Shown in pieces: positions 25,924 through 35,062 of a stretch of DNA of 64,000 nt. The notes under the pieces are model-generated. The model saw nothing but the letters and a program-made list of their open reading frames with translations, did not search any database and had not been told where the DNA came from. Every line of letters starts with the position of its first letter. The stretch's first letter is position 1. Both the position numbers and the translations under genes were made by a program. The stretch spans positions 124,001-188,000 of the forward strand of contig JADJPQ010000026.1 of assembly GCA_016713175.1 (NCBI GenBank). The letters run 5' to 3'. Source of the DNA: Planctomycetota bacterium (GTDB lineage: Bacteria > Planctomycetota > UBA1135 > UBA2386).

Positions 25924-27327
25924 GTGAAGTCCGTCGTTTCCCTGTGCGCGGTGACCCTCTGCCAGTTGCCGTCCCCGTCCCAGTCGATCGGCTGCCACGA
26001 TCTCGCTGGCATCCCGCCGATCGCCCAGGAGCTGCTGGCGCAGTTCCCGTTCACCGGCAGTTCGTGTGTGCGCGTCGATCTGCTCGGCGCCACCGTCTTC
26101 CAGCAGGCCTTCGGGTCGTTCACGCTGCAGCAGGTGGTGCCGATCGCCTCGGCGACGAAGACGTTGTCCGCGGCGGTGCTGCTGGCGCTGGTCGACAGCG
26201 GTCTGCTGGCGCTCGACGACCGCGTTGGCCAGTACCTGCCCGAATGGAACGTCGGCAGCAAGGCGCAGATCACGCTGCGCATGTGCTTCACGCACACCGC
26301 GGGCATGGCCGGCAGCAGTCCGTGGATCAGCGACGACTCGATCACGCTGCGCCAGGCTGCCGCACTGCTCGCCAACGACCCGTTGCAGTCCGCGCCGGGC
26401 TCGCAGTTCCTCTACGGCGGCGTGTCGATGCACGTGGCCGGCGCGGTGTGCGAGGTCCGCACCGGGCTGTCGTGGGCGCAGTTGTTCCAGCAGCGCATCG
26501 CCACCCCGCTGCAGATGACGGCGACCGACTTCGAGGCGTTCGGCCCGACCCAGAACCCACGCATCGCCGGGGGCGCGCGCAGCAACCTGCGCGACTACGC
26601 CGTTTTCGTCGACATGCTGCGCGCAGGCGGCGCCTGGAACGGGCAGCAGGTGCTGTCCGCTGCCAGCGTCGACGCGATGTTGGCCGACCAGACCTCGTCG
26701 ATCCCGATCGCCAGCACGCCGCATCCGGACCAGGCGCCGTACGGCATCGGCATCTGGCTCGACCGCCGCGACCGCCAGGGCCGTACGGTGCTGGCCAGCG
26801 GCGTGGGCGCGTTCGGGTTCGCCGGCTGGGTCGACCTGGCGCATGGCGCGAGCGGCGTGTTCCTGGTGCGCAACCAGAACGCCAACACCTTCCCGCGCGT
26901 GCAGCGCATCTGGCGCGAGATCGACGACGCCGTCCTGCCGCTCGGCGTGGCGTGCGTCGGCGCCGGCTCACCGGGGTGCGCCGCCGGGGCGTGGTGCAAC
27001 GGCTCCGGGCCGGCGCGCGCCGGCAACCTCGACTTCGCGCTGCTGGCCGCCAGGGCGCCGGCCAACGCGTTCGGAGTCGTCGCGCTCGGCGCCCCATTGC
27101 CGGCCGGCCTGCCGCTGCTGGGCGTGGTCGCGCATGTCGGTCCGACCTTCGACCTGATCGCCGGCCTGACGGCGGACACCAACGGCCGCGCCGCGGTCGC
27201 CGCACCGTTGGCAAGTGCATTCGCCGGGCTGACGTTCGGGCTGCAGGTGGCCTGGTTGTCGCCACTGCCATGTGCGCCGCTGGGGTTGCAGGCCACCCAC
27301 GGGCTCGCGGTCGCGGTGCAGCCGTAG
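25924..27327 (+). CDS. secreted beta-lactamase-family serine hydrolase with planctomycete C-terminal domain
   Basis: 467 aa from a GTG at 25924, which places a signal-like segment (VKSVVSLCAVTLCQLP) at the N-terminus. The class C beta-lactamase/esterase fold is shown by IASATKTLSAAVLLALVDSG (SXXK nucleophile S-A-T-K), the lid DDRVGQYLPEWN, ITLRMCFTHTAGMAG, and LYGGVSMHVAGAV in the place of the Tyr motif (YGG rather than YXN). After about residue 340 comes CVGAGSPGCAAG followed by a beta-rich module (ANAFGVVALGAPLPAGLPLL and ADTNGRAAVAAP). A module of this style ends other secreted proteins here. Likely a periplasmic or surface esterase/peptidase; substrate unknown. Confidence 0.85.
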   Translation: MKSVVSLCAVTLCQLPSPSQSIGCHDLAGIPPIAQELLAQFPFTGSSCVRVDLLGATVFQQAFGSFTLQQVVPIASATKTLSAAVLLALVDSGLLALDDRVGQYLPEWNVGSKAQITLRMCFTHTAGMAGSSPWISDDSITLRQAAALLANDPLQSAPGSQFLYGGVSMHVAGAVCEVRTGLSWAQLFQQRIATPLQMTATDFEAFGPTQNPRIAGGARSNLRDYAVFVDMLRAGGAWNGQQVLSAASVDAMLADQTSSIPIASTPHPDQAPYGIGIWLDRRDRQGRTVLASGVGAFGFAGWVDLAHGASGVFLVRNQNANTFPRVQRIWREIDDAVLPLGVACVGAGSPGCAAGAWCNGSGPARAGNLDFALLAARAPANAFGVVALGAPLPAGLPLLGVVAHVGPTFDLIAGLTADTNGRAAVAAPLASAFAGLTFGLQVAWLSPLPCAPLGLQATHGLAVAVQP

Positions 27328-27572
27328 CGGGAGCGGCGCCATCGCACCGCTTCGCTGGTCCTGAAACGGCGCAGCCTCGCTCGCTACTTCGTGGCCCGAT
27401 CCGGCGCTGGTGCCGCGCGTTCCGAGTCGGGCCGGAGGTCGCGCCGGGGTGCGTCCTGGGCGGTCCATCAGGCCGCAGGACCCGCGGTCCGCAGCAGAGC
27501 CGACGCCGACCGCAGCGGCATTCGCGGGTCCTGCCGCTATCCTCTCCGGCAACCCCCTTGACCGTGTCGCCC

Positions 27573-30374
27573 ATGCAGAGACCGCCACTCCACCACTTCG
27601 TACCGATCCTGCTGTCGTTGTCGGCCCCGGCACTCGCGCAGACGCCAGCGCAAGCTGCCGTACAGGTCACCGCCGTCGCGACGACCAGCCCACCGTCCCT
27701 GACGTTCAGCTGGCCGCTGGACGCCACCGCCACCGGTTACACGGTCGCCCGACGCCTCGCGGGGGCGACGAGCTGGGGACCGTTGACCGGCATCCCGGGG
27801 GCCGGCGCCGCAACCACCTGGACCGACAGCAACGTCGTCGTCGGCACCCGGTACGAGTACTGGTTCAACAAGAACGGCAACCCGGCGGCGCGCGGGTTCC
27901 TCACCGCTGGCATCGAAGCGAGCGCACTGGAGAACCGTGGCAAGCTGGTGCTGTTGGTCGACGCCACGCAGGCGACGGCCCTGGCCCCCCGCATCGATCG
28001 GCTGATCCTCGATCTGGTCGGTGATGGCTGGTTGGTGCTGCGCCACGACGTGCAACCGACGGATCCGGTGACCGCCGTCAAAGCTCTGATCGCGGCCGAC
28101 GTCGCGGCCAATCCGGGCCAGATCAAGTCGGTGTTCGTGCTCGGCCACGTGCCGGTGCCATATTCGGGCTCGATCGCGCCCGATGGCCATCCCGACCACA
28201 CCGGTGCCTGGGCCGCCGACGTCTACTACGGCGAGCTGAACGGGCCGTGGACCGACAACCTGCTCAACACGACGTCGGCTTCGCGACCCGAGAACCGCAA
28301 CATCCCCGGCGACGGCAAGTTCGACCAGAGCGGCCTGCCGAGCGACATGGACCTGCAGGTCGGCCGCGTCGATCTCGCCAACATGCCGGCGTTCGGCGTC
28401 AGCGAGACCGTGCTGCTCGAACGCTATCTCGACAAGGACCATGATTACCGCCACCAGGTCTTCGCGGTCGACCAGCGCGCAGTGATCGACGACAACTTCG
28501 GCTGGTTCGGCGGCGAAGCCTTCGCCGCATCGGGCTGGCGCAACTTCGGCGTGCTGGTCGGTGCCGGCAACATCGTCGCCGCCGATTACTTCGCGACGCT
28601 GAACACCGGTTCCGGCAACGGCCATGTCTGGTCGTACGGCTGCGGCGGCGGCAGCTACCAGAGCGCCGGCGGCATCGGCGCGACCAACGACTTCGTCAAC
28701 GCCACCAACCGGTCGGTGTTCACGATGCTGTTCGGCAGCTACTTCGGCGATTGGGACGTCGCCAACAACTTCCTGCGGGCGCCGCTGTGCAGCGGCTGGA
28801 CGCTGACCAATGCCTGGGCCGGACGGCCGCACTGGTCGTTCCATCCGATGGTGCTCGGCGAGACGATCGGCTACTGCGCGCGCTACAGCCAGAACGACAC
28901 CACCGCCGGCGGGTTCGGCGCCCGCTCGATCCACGTCGCGCTGATGGGCGATCCGACCTTGCGGCAGCACGTGATCGCGCCGCCGACGCAGGCGACGATC
29001 GTCGACCAGTGGCCGCAGGTGCACGTGACCTGGACGGCATCGACCGACCCGGTCGCCGGCTACCACGTCTATCGCGCGCCGTCGGCGCTCGGACCGTTCA
29101 CCCGGCTCAACACCGCGCCGATCGCCGGTACGGTGTTCACCGACCCGTCGCCGATCGTCGGCGAGATCACCTATCTCGTGCGCGCGCTGCGACTCGAGAC
29201 GACGTCGGGCGGTTCGTACTGGAACCTCAGCCAGGGTGCGTTCGCGACCGCGACGCTGCCCGGCCAGGCCGCCAATCACACCGAGTATGGCGTCGGTTGC
29301 TACCCGATCTCCGATTCGTTCCGCACCTGGTTCGCGACCCCCGCCGCAGCGAGCGCAGCGCTGTCCGGCCAATCCCTGACACTGACGCCGAACGGTTCGG
29401 GCTACACCCTCAGCCAGGGCGGTGGCACCTGGACGGCGCCGACCGGCGCGGCGACCACACTGACGTTGCTCGATGACGATCAGGTCGCGGTGGCCCTGTC
29501 GCAGGCGATGCCGTCCCCGGGCGGCTCGACCGCCACCTTGCACGTGCACAGCAACGGCATCGTCGGTGCCGCGCCGTTGGCAATGACGCCGGCCGCATCC
29601 GCGGTGCCGACGGTCGCTGCGTTGCTCGGGGAAGCGAGCACCGCGTGGTACTGCTGGCATGACTTCGATCCGACCGAGCCGGGCTCCGGCCCGATCCAGG
29701 TGGAAGAACTCGCCGGCACCGTCTACGTGACCTGGAACGGCGTCGAGAGCCGACCGGCGGGCCTCGTCAATCCGGGTTCGCAGCAACTGCAGTTCGAACT
29801 GGCGACCGGCGTCGTCCGCTACGTCTGGTTGGCGCTGGCTATTGCCGGCACCGGGCAGACGCAGGCACCGGCCGAACAACACCTGATCGGTTTCTCGCCG
29901 GGCGGTCCGTCCGTCGACGCGGGCGATCTCGACCTGACCACCGGCCTGCCGTTCACGCTCGGCAACCAGAACGTCGCGGCGGTGCACCTGTCGGCAACCC
30001 CGGCGCCGATCGTCACACCGGGCGCCGGGGTGACGCTGACCTACGCGATCGACAACGTGCCCGAACTGTCGCCCGGCAGTCGCGTCGCGTTCGCGATCTT
30101 CAGCCTGACGCAGGATGCCGCCGGCACGTCGCTGGCGCCGCTGCAGATGCCTGGATGCAGCCGCTATCTGGGGCCACTCGATCTGTTCGTGCTGACGACC
30201 GGAGCGTCGCCGACGTTGCTCGCGTCGTTGGTGATCCCACCGGGTATTGCGCCGGGCGGCACGCTGTTCGCGCAGGCGATCGCCCTGTTCCCGCCCGGCA
30301 GCCTGCCCAATGGGCAGAATCCATTCGGCGCAATCTCCAGCAACGGCGTCGCGACGTTCGTCAACGACCACTGA
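27573..30374 (+). CDS. large secreted FN3 protein, possibly gingipain-like fold
   Basis: 933 aa from the ATG at 27573 with signal peptide FVPILLSLSAPALAQ. Fibronectin type III-like domains are visible at about 28-110 (SLTFSWPLDATATGYTVARR) and 470-560 (VHVTWTASTDPVAGYHVYRA). Between them (about 120-450) lies a region with KLVLLVDATQATALAPRIDR, SVFVLGHVPVPYSG, a VWSYGCGGGSY loop and FTMLFGSYFGDWD. This arrangement recalls caspase/gingipain (C25)-like domains, but I cannot assign a catalytic His-Cys pair with confidence. The C-terminal third is beta-rich and ends in a module like those of other secreted proteins here (GGTLFAQAIALFPPGSLPNG). Role unknown; probably surface or outer-membrane associated. 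Confidence 0.75.
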   Translation: MQRPPLHHFVPILLSLSAPALAQTPAQAAVQVTAVATTSPPSLTFSWPLDATATGYTVARRLAGATSWGPLTGIPGAGAATTWTDSNVVVGTRYEYWFNKNGNPAARGFLTAGIEASALENRGKLVLLVDATQATALAPRIDRLILDLVGDGWLVLRHDVQPTDPVTAVKALIAADVAANPGQIKSVFVLGHVPVPYSGSIAPDGHPDHTGAWAADVYYGELNGPWTDNLLNTTSASRPENRNIPGDGKFDQSGLPSDMDLQVGRVDLANMPAFGVSETVLLERYLDKDHDYRHQVFAVDQRAVIDDNFGWFGGEAFAASGWRNFGVLVGAGNIVAADYFATLNTGSGNGHVWSYGCGGGSYQSAGGIGATNDFVNATNRSVFTMLFGSYFGDWDVANNFLRAPLCSGWTLTNAWAGRPHWSFHPMVLGETIGYCARYSQNDTTAGGFGARSIHVALMGDPTLRQHVIAPPTQATIVDQWPQVHVTWTASTDPVAGYHVYRAPSALGPFTRLNTAPIAGTVFTDPSPIVGEITYLVRALRLETTSGGSYWNLSQGAFATATLPGQAANHTEYGVGCYPISDSFRTWFATPAAASAALSGQSLTLTPNGSGYTLSQGGGTWTAPTGAATTLTLLDDDQVAVALSQAMPSPGGSTATLHVHSNGIVGAAPLAMTPAASAVPTVAALLGEASTAWYCWHDFDPTEPGSGPIQVEELAGTVYVTWNGVESRPAGLVNPGSQQLQFELATGVVRYVWLALAIAGTGQTQAPAEQHLIGFSPGGPSVDAGDLDLTTGLPFTLGNQNVAAVHLSATPAPIVTPGAGVTLTYAIDNVPELSPGSRVAFAIFSLTQDAAGTSLAPLQMPGCSRYLGPLDLFVLTTGASPTLLASLVIPPGIAPGGTLFAQAIALFPPGSLPNGQNPFGAISSNGVATFVNDH

Positions 30375-30496
30375 GCGAGGGCGACCGTACCGGCGCACCC
30401 GCATGCACCGGCAATCGGGGGGTTGCGCCGCGCGAGCACGCAACCGACGATGGCATCGGCGGTCGTTCGTCGCGCGGCCCCAAGGAGATTCTGACC

Positions 30497-33274
30497 ATGC
30501 ATTCCGTCATCTGCGGCCCGCTTCGCCGGGCCGCATCGGCATCCCTGTTCGTGTTGGCCGCCAGCCTGACCGGCCAATCGCCGAATCTACGAGTCCTGGC
30601 AGTCGATCCGACTGGCGCGATCGTCGATGCGCAGGCCCTCGCGCTGACCGGCAGCGCCAACGCCACGATCGACAACAACGGCGCCGGCAACGCCAACGGT
30701 CCGTTCACCGTGCTGTTCTTCGAGGACACCGACCATTCCGGTGACTGGACACCGAGCGGCGATCGCCGCCTCGGTTCGACCAACGTCGCGGCCCTGGCCG
30801 CCGGTGCGAACACCACCGTCAGCGCCGCGGTCGCCGGGCCGGTGCTGTTCGCCGGCAATCTGATCTTCGCACTCGTCGATGCCGACGACGCAATCACCGA
30901 GACGAACGAAACCGACAACCTCGGCGATTCCGGCCGAGCCTGCCTGTACCAACCACAGCCGGGTGCCTTCAGCCCGATCATCGAGTGGCAGAAGACCACG
31001 CACACCGTCGAACCGGGCAGCAACCAGATCATGATGACGCCGGCGATCGTCGACCTGACGGCCGACGGCATCCCGGACATCGTCTTCAGCACGTTCACCG
31101 GGGGTGGCTACGTCACCAACGGCCGGTTGCGGGCGATCAGCGGCAACGGCGGCGCCGAGCTGTGGACCGTGGTCGACCCGTCCCACCGCGTGCGTGGTGC
31201 CGCGAGCGTCGCTGCCGGCGACATCGACGCGGATGGGCGACCGGAGGTGCTGGCGGTCGCCGAGAGCGGCAATGTGCTGCTCGCATTCGAACACGACGGC
31301 ACATTCAAGTGGCAGAGCCCCGCGCTGGAGACCATCAACTGGGGCGGACCGGCCATCACCGACCTGGACGGCGAAGGCACGCCAGAGATCGTCGTCGGCC
31401 GGCAGGTGCTGAATCACGACGGCACACTGCGCTGGACCGGCGCCGGTGCACGCGGCGACAACGGTGTCGGCCCGCTGTCGGTCGTCGCCGATGTCGACGT
31501 CGATGGCCTACCGAACATCGTGGCCGGTACGACCGTCTACGACCATCTCGGCGCGATCCGTTGGTCCAACCCCGGGCTCGGTGACGGCTTCAATGCGGTC
31601 GCGAACTTCGATGCCGATCCGCAAGCCGAAGTCGTGCTCGTCCGGGTCGGCCAGGTGTTCTTGCTGCAGCACGACATGACCGTGATCTGGCAGACTGCGC
31701 TGCCGGGCGGTGGCCGCGGCGGGCCGCCAACGGTGGCGGACTTCGACGGCGATGGCCTGCCGGAGATCGGCGTGGCTGGCGCCGGTGCCTACGCAGTGTT
31801 CGACACCGGCGGCACCGTGTTGTGGAGCAGTCCGACACAGGACAACAGTTCGAACGTCACCGGCTCGTCGGTGTTCGACTTCGAAGGCGACGGCGCTGCC
31901 GAGGTGGTCTATCGCGACGAACTGTTCCTGCGCGTGTACCGGGGCAGCACCGGCCAGGTGTTGTTCCAGGAACCGATGGGCTCGGGAACCACCTACGAGT
32001 ACGTGCAGATCGTCGACATCGACGCCGACGGCAACGCCGAGATCGTCGCCGTGGCCAACAACTACGCGTTCGGCAACCGCACCGGCGTGTTCGTCTACGG
32101 CGACGCCAACGACAACTGGGTGACGACGCGGCGGATCTGGAATCAGCACACGTATCACATCACCAACGTCAACGACGATGGCACCATCCCGGCGGTCGCC
32201 GCGATCAACTGGCTGACGCCTGCCGGCAACGTCTACAACAACTTCCGGCAGAACCTGCCGTCCGGCAATCCGCCGGCGACGATCGCCCCGGACCTGACCG
32301 CGTCACTGCTGCGCTGCAGCAGCACCGCCGCCAGCACCGCGCTGGTCGTCCGGATCGGCAATGGCGGCGCCAATCGGGTAGGCACCGGCCTGCCGGTGTC
32401 GTTCTACGATGGTGACCCGGCCGCCGGCGGTCAGCTGCTCGGCACCGCCAACACCCAGGGACCGATCGAGCCCGGTGCCTACGAGGACGTGACGCTGACA
32501 CGACCAGGCCCCTTGAACCTGGTCAACCCGATCACGGCGGTCGCCGACGACGCCGGTGGACTGAACGGTATCGCCAACGAGTGCAACGAGAACAACAACC
32601 GACACACGGTCGCCAACTGCACGTTCTTCCCGCCGACGTTCGATCCACCGAGTCCCTGCGGCCAACGCCTGACGATCGTCAACGGCGCCAGACTGACGTT
32701 CCAGATCGTCGCCTCGGATGTCGACCCGGGCGACCTGGTCACGCTCGCCGCAACCGTGCTGCCGACGGGTGCCACGTGGACACCGCTGCTGCCAGCCACC
32801 GGCAACCCGGTCAGCACCGTTTTCTCGTGGACACCGACCCTCGCGCAGATCGGGACCTGGCACCTCGAGCTGACCGCGACCGATCGCGGCGGCCTGCAGA
32901 CCCGTTGCCCGATCACCATCGACGTGCACTCCGAGTGCCACCTGCTGCTGGGCCCGCAGTCCGCCAACATCCCGATCGGCGGCGGCGACGCACTGCTGGT
33001 GTTGCCGACCGAGTACTTCCCCGTGATCACGTCGGTCGTACCGACACTGCCGATCCCGCGGTCCAACAGCCTGCGCGGATTGCAGGTGTTCGCCCAGGTG
33101 TTGATGTACAACCCCTGGGTGTTCCCGACCGATCCGGTGCGCGTATCGAACGGAGTTCGAATCGTCATCGACGGCGCAACTTCGCCGTACGGCCAGGCGC
33201 GCGGCCTGACCCTGACAGTCCCAGGGGGTGCCCCGCTCGGCGGCACGACGACCTTCCAGTTCCAGCTGAACTGA
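30497..33274 (+). CDS. secreted FG-GAP/VCBS repeat and CARDB-type protein
   Basis: 925 aa from the ATG at 30497; AAGGAG at 30482-30487 is a near-ideal ribosome-binding site 9 bases upstream. A signal peptide is present (SASLFVLAASLTGQ). Residues about 30-140 are CARDB-like (FALVDADDAITETNETDNLG). Residues about 165-560 hold repeated Asp-rich FG-GAP/VCBS calcium-loop motifs such as DLTADGIPDIVFS, DIDADGRPEVLAV, DFDGDGLPEIGVA and DIDADGNAEIVAV, predicting a beta-propeller. A second CARDB-like region (about 595-700) and an Ig-like putative domain (FQIVASDVDPGDLVTLAATV) follow. Likely surface adhesion or matrix protein. In-frame codons continue past its TGA as a domain fragment (next feature). 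Confidence 0.85.
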   Translation: MHSVICGPLRRAASASLFVLAASLTGQSPNLRVLAVDPTGAIVDAQALALTGSANATIDNNGAGNANGPFTVLFFEDTDHSGDWTPSGDRRLGSTNVAALAAGANTTVSAAVAGPVLFAGNLIFALVDADDAITETNETDNLGDSGRACLYQPQPGAFSPIIEWQKTTHTVEPGSNQIMMTPAIVDLTADGIPDIVFSTFTGGGYVTNGRLRAISGNGGAELWTVVDPSHRVRGAASVAAGDIDADGRPEVLAVAESGNVLLAFEHDGTFKWQSPALETINWGGPAITDLDGEGTPEIVVGRQVLNHDGTLRWTGAGARGDNGVGPLSVVADVDVDGLPNIVAGTTVYDHLGAIRWSNPGLGDGFNAVANFDADPQAEVVLVRVGQVFLLQHDMTVIWQTALPGGGRGGPPTVADFDGDGLPEIGVAGAGAYAVFDTGGTVLWSSPTQDNSSNVTGSSVFDFEGDGAAEVVYRDELFLRVYRGSTGQVLFQEPMGSGTTYEYVQIVDIDADGNAEIVAVANNYAFGNRTGVFVYGDANDNWVTTRRIWNQHTYHITNVNDDGTIPAVAAINWLTPAGNVYNNFRQNLPSGNPPATIAPDLTASLLRCSSTAASTALVVRIGNGGANRVGTGLPVSFYDGDPAAGGQLLGTANTQGPIEPGAYEDVTLTRPGPLNLVNPITAVADDAGGLNGIANECNENNNRHTVANCTFFPPTFDPPSPCGQRLTIVNGARLTFQIVASDVDPGDLVTLAATVLPTGATWTPLLPATGNPVSTVFSWTPTLAQIGTWHLELTATDRGGLQTRCPITIDVHSECHLLLGPQSANIPIGGGDALLVLPTEYFPVITSVVPTLPIPRSNSLRGLQVFAQVLMYNPWVFPTDPVRVSNGVRIVIDGATSPYGQARGLTLTVPGGAPLGGTTTFQFQLN

Positions 33275-33472
33275 ACGGCGTCGCGGAAGCGGCGGATCCT
33301 GCATTCGGAGATCACCGCCACCTACAACGTCGTAGTGCCGTGCGAACGCTCGCTCGTCGGCTTCGTGCTGGGGTTCCAGGGCATCGACTGCGGCGCCTCG
33401 TTCGGCTGCTCGGGTGCGGTGTTCGGCACCCCGCTACGGACGACGGACACGCCGGTGGTGACGTTCCGCTGA
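33275..33472 (+). pseudogene. orphan C-terminal domain fragment in frame after the preceding stop
   Basis: Directly after the TGA at 33272-33274, in the same frame, 65 further codons are open to a TGA at 33470. The last part (TYNVVVPCERSLVGFVLGFQ, GIDCGASFGCSG, LRTTDTPVVTF) has the texture of the C-terminal end of planctomycete secreted proteins. It has no credible own start or ribosome-binding site. Either it is the relic of a second secreted-protein gene, deleted at its 5' end, or the former tail of the upstream protein cut off by a nonsense change. Stop readthrough cannot be excluded but has no sequence support. Confidence 0.55.
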
Positions 33473-33533
33473 GCGGTCTGGCGACTCGCCGCTCGGATCC
33501 GCGGAACGGAAGAGTCGAACGCTTCCCGTCACC

Positions 33534-35060
33534 ATGACCGCCGCCTATCCTGCCGGGCTTCCGCACAGGATCCCGAACTTGACCGACGGCATCGCCAAGG
33601 ACCGACTCGAAAAGCTGCAGGCCATGCGCGGCGCGGGTGTCGACCCGTTCCCGCCCCGAGTGCCGCGCGGCATCCCGCTGCACGAACTGCTCGCCGACTT
33701 CGACCAGAGGGTCGGCCAGGCCGTGACCGTCTGCGGCCGGCTGTCGCAGATCCGCGACTTCGGCAAGTTGCGCTTTTCCCACTTGCAGGATCGCACCGGC
33801 ACGCTGCAGATCGGCTTCGAACGCGATCGGCTGCCGGCATTCTGGCCCGACCGCAAGCGCGTCGAGGGCAACGACCTGGTGGCGATCACCGGCATCGTCG
33901 GCCACACCCAGAAGGGCGAACGGACGCTGTGGGCGACCGAAGTGGTGCTGGCCAGCAAGGCGCTGCGCGCGGCGCCGGAGAAGTGGCACGGCCTGCAGGA
34001 CGTCGAACAGCGCTACCGGATGCGCTACGTCGACCTGTTCGCCAACCCCGACGTGCGCGCCGCGTTCGCCAAACGGTCGCAGATCGTCCGCGAAGTCCGC
34101 GCCTACTTCGACTCGCTCGGCTACCTCGAGGTCGAGACGCCGATCCTGCAACCGATCTTCGGCGGCGCCGCGGCGCGGCCGTTCAAGACGCACCACAACG
34201 CGCTGGACATGCCGCTCTTCCTGCGCATCGCGCCGGAGCTCTACCTGAAGCGCCTGATCGTCGGCGGCATGGAGCGCGTCTACGAGATCGGCCGGGTGTT
34301 CCGCAACGAGGGCATCAGCACGCGCCACAATCCCGAGTTCACGATGCTCGAGAGCTACGAGGCGTGGGCCGACTACAAGGACATCATGGCCCGCGTCGAA
34401 GGCCTGTTCGCGCACCTGTGCGCGACGGTGCTCGGCGGCCAGACGGTGGTGACGTTCCGCGGCAAGAGCTTCGACCTGAAGCCGCCGTTCCAGAAGGCAC
34501 GCTATCTCGATCTGTTCGCGCAGCAGAATCCGGGTTGCGACTGGTTCGACCACCAGAGCGTGCTGCGGCGCGCGCGCGAACTCGGCCTGAAGACCGACGG
34601 CCTGCCGCCGGAGAAGCTCGCCAACGACGTGTTCGAGGCGACGGTCGAGGACACGCTGCAGGGGCCGATCTTCGTGCACGACTATCCGGTGGCGATCTCG
34701 CCGCTGGCCAAGCGCATGCCCGAGGATGCGCGCGTGACCGAGCGCTTCGAACTGTTCCTCAGCGGCATGGAGCTCGGCAACGCGTTCTCCGAGCTGAACG
34801 ACCCGATCGATCAGGAACAGCGCTTCCAGGCGCAGCTGCTGCACAAGGACGACGAGACGCCGGGCGAGGTCGACGTCGACTACGTCACCGCGCTGGAGTA
34901 CGGCATGCCGCCGGCCGGCGGGCTCGGCATCGGCATCGACCGGCTGACGATGCTGCTGACCGGCAGCGACTCGATCCGCGATGTCGTGCTGTTCCCGCTG
35001 CTGCGGCGGGTCGATCCGACCGCGCCAACAGCCGAACCGGCGCCGCCGCAGGAGCGCTGA
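33534..35060 (+). CDS. lysS: lysyl-tRNA synthetase, class II
   Basis: 508 aa from the ATG at 33534. An N-terminal OB-fold anticodon-binding domain (VTVCGRLSQIRDFGKLRFSH, LQDRTGTLQIGF) is followed by the class II catalytic core. Motif 1 lies in YFDSLGYLEVETPILQPI, motif 2 is GRVFRNEGISTRHNPEFT, and motif 3 is GGLGIGIDRLTMLLTG. EMELGN-type active-site residues appear in SGMELGNAFSELNDP. Length is normal for LysRS. It charges tRNA-Lys; the tRNA-Lys(CTT) gene lies 28 kb away. The downstream transporter gene starts 2 bases after its stop, so lysS and the LolCDE-like genes are one operon. Confidence 0.97.
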   Translation: MTAAYPAGLPHRIPNLTDGIAKDRLEKLQAMRGAGVDPFPPRVPRGIPLHELLADFDQRVGQAVTVCGRLSQIRDFGKLRFSHLQDRTGTLQIGFERDRLPAFWPDRKRVEGNDLVAITGIVGHTQKGERTLWATEVVLASKALRAAPEKWHGLQDVEQRYRMRYVDLFANPDVRAAFAKRSQIVREVRAYFDSLGYLEVETPILQPIFGGAAARPFKTHHNALDMPLFLRIAPELYLKRLIVGGMERVYEIGRVFRNEGISTRHNPEFTMLESYEAWADYKDIMARVEGLFAHLCATVLGGQTVVTFRGKSFDLKPPFQKARYLDLFAQQNPGCDWFDHQSVLRRARELGLKTDGLPPEKLANDVFEATVEDTLQGPIFVHDYPVAISPLAKRMPEDARVTERFELFLSGMELGNAFSELNDPIDQEQRFQAQLLHKDDETPGEVDVDYVTALEYGMPPAGGLGIGIDRLTMLLTGSDSIRDVVLFPLLRRVDPTAPTAEPAPPQER

Positions 35061-35062
35061 GC

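Noticed and set aside
33272..33274. Selenocysteine or programmed readthrough at TGA
   Set aside because: No hairpin resembling a SECIS is apparent after the TGA and the family context gives no reason for selenocysteine; truncation or a relic is simpler.
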